From: Paenibacillus sp.
GTDB taxonomy: Bacteria; Bacteroidota; Bacteroidia; Bacteroidales; Muribaculaceae
Length of the DNA stretch: 64,000 nucleotides
Reading direction: 5' to 3'
Assembly: GCA_023663345.1 (NCBI GenBank)
Contig: JAMPHR010000002.1
Span: 62,001-126,000, forward strand
Part shown: one piece after another, positions 60,455 to 64,000 of the stretch
Layout: each line of letters opens with the position of its first letter
How positions within the stretch are numbered: the first letter of the stretch is position 1
Position numbers and translations under genes: made by a program
The notes under the pieces: generated by a model
The model's database searches: none
Told to the model about the DNA's origin: nothing
Seen by the model: the letters and a program-made list of their open reading frames with translations, nothing else

Positions 60455-62401
60455 ATGAAAGCTATATCTTGTCTGATACTGATGATGGCACCATTGATGG
60501 CTGTGGCCGTCGAGCATAGTGTGGCCGGGCCCGACGGGCGCCTGGTACTTACCGTAAATGATGCCGGGGGAAACGGTGCTCCCACCTATTCCATCACCTA
60601 CGATGGAAAGGTGATGCTCTGTCCGTCTCCGCTCGGATTTAATTCCAGTCTGGGTGATTTTACCCGCGATCTCATAATGAAAAGCCACTCGGAGGCTCCT
60701 GCCGTGGTGGATTATTCGATCCCCCACATCAAGAAGTCTCATGTCACCGGTGGATACAACCGTCTGGTCACCGGCTGGACAGATGCTTCGGGGCGCCAGA
60801 TAGAGATTGAGTTTATGGTGGGTGACAATGATGTCGCTTTCCGTTATGTGATCCCCAGGCATGGCGAGTGTGGAGCGGTGAGGATACTCAATGAGTCGAC
60901 CGGATTCCGCCTGCCCGAGGGGACAACCACATTCCTCTCTCCCCAGAGTGATGCCATGATAGGATGGAAACGCACCAAGCCGAGCTATGAGGAGAAGTAT
61001 AGGGCCGATGCTCCGATGGATACAGTGTCGCAGTATGGTCACGGTTATACTTTCCCGGCTCTGTTCCACACTCCCGGTGACGGTTGGGTACTCGTGAGCG
61101 AGACAGGTGTCGACAGTCATTACTGTGGCTCCCGTCTGAGCGATTTCAGCAACGGCCTTTATACTGTCGAGTTTCCTATGCCCGAGGAAAATAACGGCAA
61201 TGGTACATCCGAGCCGGCTTTCGCGCTGCCCGGAGCTACTCCGTGGCGCACGGTCACTGTAGGATCCACGCTTGCGCCAGTAGTGGAGACTACCGTCACG
61301 TGGGACATGGTCGCTCCCGTCTATTCGACCGATAAGGCTTATAAGCCGGGTCGTGGCACATGGAGCTGGATCCTATGGCAGGACAATAGTATAAACTATG
61401 ATGATCAGGTGAAGTTTATCGACCTTGCCGCCGCCATGGGATATGAATATACTCTCATAGACAATTGGTGGGATACCCGTATAGGACGGGAAGGTATAGA
61501 GAAGCTTGCCCGTTATGCCGCATCCAAGGGAGTCAGCCTCATAATGTGGTACAGCTCCAGTGGCTATTGGAACGATATAGAGCAGAGTCCCGTCAACCAC
61601 ATGGACAATTCCATAGTCCGCAAGCAGGAGATGAGATGGCTCCGGGACATAGGCGTGAAGGGTATAAAGGTCGATTTCTTCGGTGGCGACAAGCAGGAGA
61701 CTATGCGCCTGTATGAGGAGATTCTGAGTGATGCCGATGACAATGGTCTCATGGTGATTTTCCACGGGTGTACTCTTCCTCGTGGTTGGGAACGCATGTT
61801 CCCCAACTATGTGGGCAGTGAGGCTGTGCTTGCATCCGAGAATATGGTGTTCAGTCAGCAGTCATGCGATGAAGAGGCATTCAATGCGGCTCTTCACCCG
61901 TTCATACGAAATACCGTTGGTTGCATGGAATTTGGAGGCTCGTTTCTTAACAAGCGTCTCAACCGTGGCAACGATGGCGGGTCGCGTCGTGTGACCTCCG
62001 ATGTGTTTCAGCTTGCCACAGCCGTTCTGTTCCAGAATCCGGTACAGAATTTCGCTCTCGCGCCCAATAATCTCACCGATGCTCCTGCCGTCAGCCTCGA
62101 TTTCATGCGGGCCGTGCCTACAGTATGGGATGAGATCAGATTTATCGACGGATATCCCGGCAGGTATGTGGTGCTTGCGCGCCGAAGCGGGGCCACATGG
62201 TATGTGGCCGGTATAAATTCTACAGGTGAGCGACTGAGGCTGAAGACCGATCTGTCGTTTCTGGCCGGGAAGAAGGGTGACGTGTACCTCGACGGAAAGG
62301 AGGGTGTCCCTGTAAGAAAGTCGGTTGAGATTCCGCGCAATGGTGCTGTGGAGCTTGATCTCGCTCCGGCCGGAGGAGTGGTGTACGTGGTGGACAATTG
62401 A
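60455..62401 (+). CDS. GH97 glycosidase, retaining (alpha-galactosidase-like) subtype predicted
   Basis: 648 residues from the ATG at 60455. Signal peptide to about AVAVE (20). Central barrel with WSWILWQDNSINYDDQVKFIDLAAAMGYEYTLIDNWW and RDIGVKGIKVDFFGGDKQETMRLYEEIL, where the Asp of KVDFF is the nucleophile of retaining GH97 enzymes. FHGCTLPRGWERMFPNYVGSEAVLASEN carries the conserved acid. C-terminal sandwich closes with ELDLAPAGGVVYVV. Predicted to remove alpha-linked galactose. Compare the Gly-substituted enzyme at 33426-35297. Confidence 0.93.
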   Translation: MKAISCLILMMAPLMAVAVEHSVAGPDGRLVLTVNDAGGNGAPTYSITYDGKVMLCPSPLGFNSSLGDFTRDLIMKSHSEAPAVVDYSIPHIKKSHVTGGYNRLVTGWTDASGRQIEIEFMVGDNDVAFRYVIPRHGECGAVRILNESTGFRLPEGTTTFLSPQSDAMIGWKRTKPSYEEKYRADAPMDTVSQYGHGYTFPALFHTPGDGWVLVSETGVDSHYCGSRLSDFSNGLYTVEFPMPEENNGNGTSEPAFALPGATPWRTVTVGSTLAPVVETTVTWDMVAPVYSTDKAYKPGRGTWSWILWQDNSINYDDQVKFIDLAAAMGYEYTLIDNWWDTRIGREGIEKLARYAASKGVSLIMWYSSSGYWNDIEQSPVNHMDNSIVRKQEMRWLRDIGVKGIKVDFFGGDKQETMRLYEEILSDADDNGLMVIFHGCTLPRGWERMFPNYVGSEAVLASENMVFSQQSCDEEAFNAALHPFIRNTVGCMEFGGSFLNKRLNRGNDGGSRRVTSDVFQLATAVLFQNPVQNFALAPNNLTDAPAVSLDFMRAVPTVWDEIRFIDGYPGRYVVLARRSGATWYVAGINSTGERLRLKTDLSFLAGKKGDVYLDGKEGVPVRKSVEIPRNGAVELDLAPAGGVVYVVDN

Positions 62402-62415
62402 ATATATCAGGATAT

Positions 62416-64000
62416 ATGAGAAGAATAGCTCTGGCAGTCATAGCCGCTGTTACCTGTGTGATACCGGTGTCATCTGCCGATAAAAGCACCGTGGGCCATC
62501 ACGGCTATCCTATTAATCCCGTGCCGTTCACGGCTGTATCGGTCGACGATCCTTTCTGGTCGCCCCGCCTCGAGGCCGCCCGCACTACCACTATCCCTCT
62601 CGCGTTCAGCAAGTGTGAGGAGACAGGCCGTTACGAGAATTTCAGGAAGGCCGCCCGCCCCGACACCACCTATGTGGTCGAGGGATTCTCATTTGACGAC
62701 ACCGATGTCTACAAGACCATCGAGGGCGCAAGCTACATGCTCCAGACCTATCACGACTCCCGGATGGTGGCCTATATCGACAGTGTGCTCGACATTGTGG
62801 CCACTGCCCAGGAGCCTGACGGATACCTCAATACCGGTTTCACCATGAATCCCGTGCATCCCCATCAGTGGATGGGCCCCGGCCGTTGGGACCGCGTGGA
62901 GGAACTGAGCCATGAGTTCTACAACCTCGGCCACATGGTCGAGGGTGCGGTGGCCCATTGGCAGGCTACCGGAAGCCGAAAGTTTCTCGACATAGCCATA
63001 CGCTACGCCGACTGTGTGTGCCGGTCCATCGGCGACGGCGAGGGGCAGGTGGCGCGTGTGCCGGGTCATCAGATTGCCGAGATGGCTCTTGCCAAACTCT
63101 ATCTCGCCACCGGCGACCGCAAATATCTCGACCAGGCAAAATATTTCCTCGACAAGCGCGGCTACACCTCACGCAAGGACGCTTACAGTCAGGCCCATAA
63201 GCCGGTGGTGGAGCAGGACGAGGCCGTGGGCCACGCCGTGAGAGCCGCCTACATGTATGCCGGCATGGCTGATGTGGCCGCCCTTACAGGTGACTCAGCC
63301 TATATCCATGCCATCGACCGTATATGGGATAATATCGTAAGCAAGAAAATATACATCACCGGAGGCATCGGTGCCCGCCATAGCGGTGAGGCTTTCGGTG
63401 ACAACTATGAGCTCCCCAACCACTCGGCCTATTGCGAGACCTGCGCTGCCATAGGCAATGTGTATGTCAACCATCGCCTTTTCCTCCTTCACGGCGGATC
63501 CAAGTATTACGACGTTCTCGAGCGCACCCTCTACAACGGCCTGATCTCGGGCATCTCGCTCGATGGCGGGGCGTTCTTCTACCCCAATCCCCTTGCGAGC
63601 GACGGCGGATATTCGCGCAAGCCGTGGTTTGGATGTGCGTGCTGTCCCTCCAACCTCGCCCGCTTCATCCCCTCGCTCCCGGGCTACATCTACGCTGTCA
63701 ACGGCGATGATCTCTATGTCAACCTCTATATCGGCAACAGCGCCGATCTCGATGTCAACGGCAAGGCCGTCAAGCTGGTACAGCAGGGCGACTATGCACG
63801 TGAGGGCCGGATGGACGTGACCGTAGCCGCCAACAAGGCCGGTCGCTTCACCATGCGCCTCCGTCTCCCCGGATGGGCCCAGGGCACCCCGCTCCCCTCC
63901 GATCTCTACTCCTATGCCTCTCCGGCCACAGGCCAGGGCTTCACGGTCATGGTCAACGGCACCCCCGAGGAGGCTGTGATCGAGAACGGTTACATCACCC
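62416..64000 (+). CDS. GH127-type beta-L-arabinofuranosidase (partial)
   Basis: First 528 residues, cut by the right edge. Signal peptide to about SSAD (21). GH127 core: PFTAVSVDDPFWSPRLEAARTTTIPLAF at the N terminus, ELSHEFYNLGHMVEGAVAHWQATG, VVEQDEAVGHAVRAAYMYAGMAD, and the zinc/nucleophile motif AYCETCAAIGNVYVNHRLF (Glu and Cys) with WFGCACCPSNLARF (paired Cys). Same family level as, but clearly different from, the protein at 35355-37274. Starts 14 bp after GH97. Releases beta-L-arabinofuranose. Confidence 0.93.
   Translation, partial: MRRIALAVIAAVTCVIPVSSADKSTVGHHGYPINPVPFTAVSVDDPFWSPRLEAARTTTIPLAFSKCEETGRYENFRKAARPDTTYVVEGFSFDDTDVYKTIEGASYMLQTYHDSRMVAYIDSVLDIVATAQEPDGYLNTGFTMNPVHPHQWMGPGRWDRVEELSHEFYNLGHMVEGAVAHWQATGSRKFLDIAIRYADCVCRSIGDGEGQVARVPGHQIAEMALAKLYLATGDRKYLDQAKYFLDKRGYTSRKDAYSQAHKPVVEQDEAVGHAVRAAYMYAGMADVAALTGDSAYIHAIDRIWDNIVSKKIYITGGIGARHSGEAFGDNYELPNHSAYCETCAAIGNVYVNHRLFLLHGGSKYYDVLERTLYNGLISGISLDGGAFFYPNPLASDGGYSRKPWFGCACCPSNLARFIPSLPGYIYAVNGDDLYVNLYIGNSADLDVNGKAVKLVQQGDYAREGRMDVTVAANKAGRFTMRLRLPGWAQGTPLPSDLYSYASPATGQGFTVMVNGTPEEAVIENGYIT

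Overview
The window reads as a gut-type Bacteroidales chromosome, most likely Muribaculaceae or a close relative (family placement is inference). Direct support: three SusC receptors (two with a SusD partner in view), two FecI/FecR-type sigma/anti-sigma pairs, abundant carbohydrate-active enzymes, a fused HisIE, and the Bacteroidetes promoter signature (-7 TAnnTTTG, usually with a -33 TTTG 19-21 bp upstream) before many genes. No tRNA, rRNA, CRISPR array, transposase or integrase was seen.

Layout. 1-11.6 kb: two paralogous signalling/uptake modules, each with a divergent ECF sigma gene (+) and a leftward anti-sigma factor - SusC run; the second also shows its SusD, the first leaves the window inside susC. 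11.6-18.8 kb: a complete leftward histidine operon (leader peptide-hisG-hisD-hisCB-hisH-hisA-hisF-hisIE). It has a HisC-HisB fusion and a classical attenuator whose 18-codon leader peptide carries seven His codons. Three of its intercistronic gaps hold short repeat arrays, two of which begin at a gene's TAG stop codon. 18.9-25.4 kb: yebC, pheT, an outer-membrane barrel gene with a long structured leader, and a P-loop nucleoside kinase. 25.5-29.6 kb: a thioredoxin-fold lipid-or-periplasm exported protein, a predicted two-gene ATPase/PD-(D/E)XK nuclease module, def and ruvX.

29.7-54.3 kb is a large polysaccharide utilization locus (PUL), all leftward: a membrane-spanning sensor fused directly to an AraC domain, an orphan ECF sigma factor, SusC, SusD, an Ig-repeat surface lipoprotein, an alginate-lyase-like PL, two beta-helix enzymes, a heparinase II/III-like PL, GH127/146 and GH97, followed by a separately promoted GH88-DUF4861-ROK kinase operon. 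The enzyme set suggests an acidic, arabinose- and galactose-containing plant glycan such as arabinogalactan or a pectic side chain.

54.6-55.6 kb is a small, AT-richer pair: a Panacea/DUF4065 antitoxin-like gene and a 160-residue partner that may be a new toxin. 55.7-64 kb continues glycan degradation: a GH43-GH35-discoidin fusion on the minus strand, then GH43, GH97 and GH127 (cut by the edge) rightward. Together with the PUL these could strip galactan backbone, galactose and arabinofuranose from arabinogalactan.

Most striking items: the his attenuator with an explicit antiterminator, the stop-codon-anchored repeat arrays, the Panacea pair, the ATPase-nuclease pair, and the sensor-AraC regulator without kinase or receiver domains.
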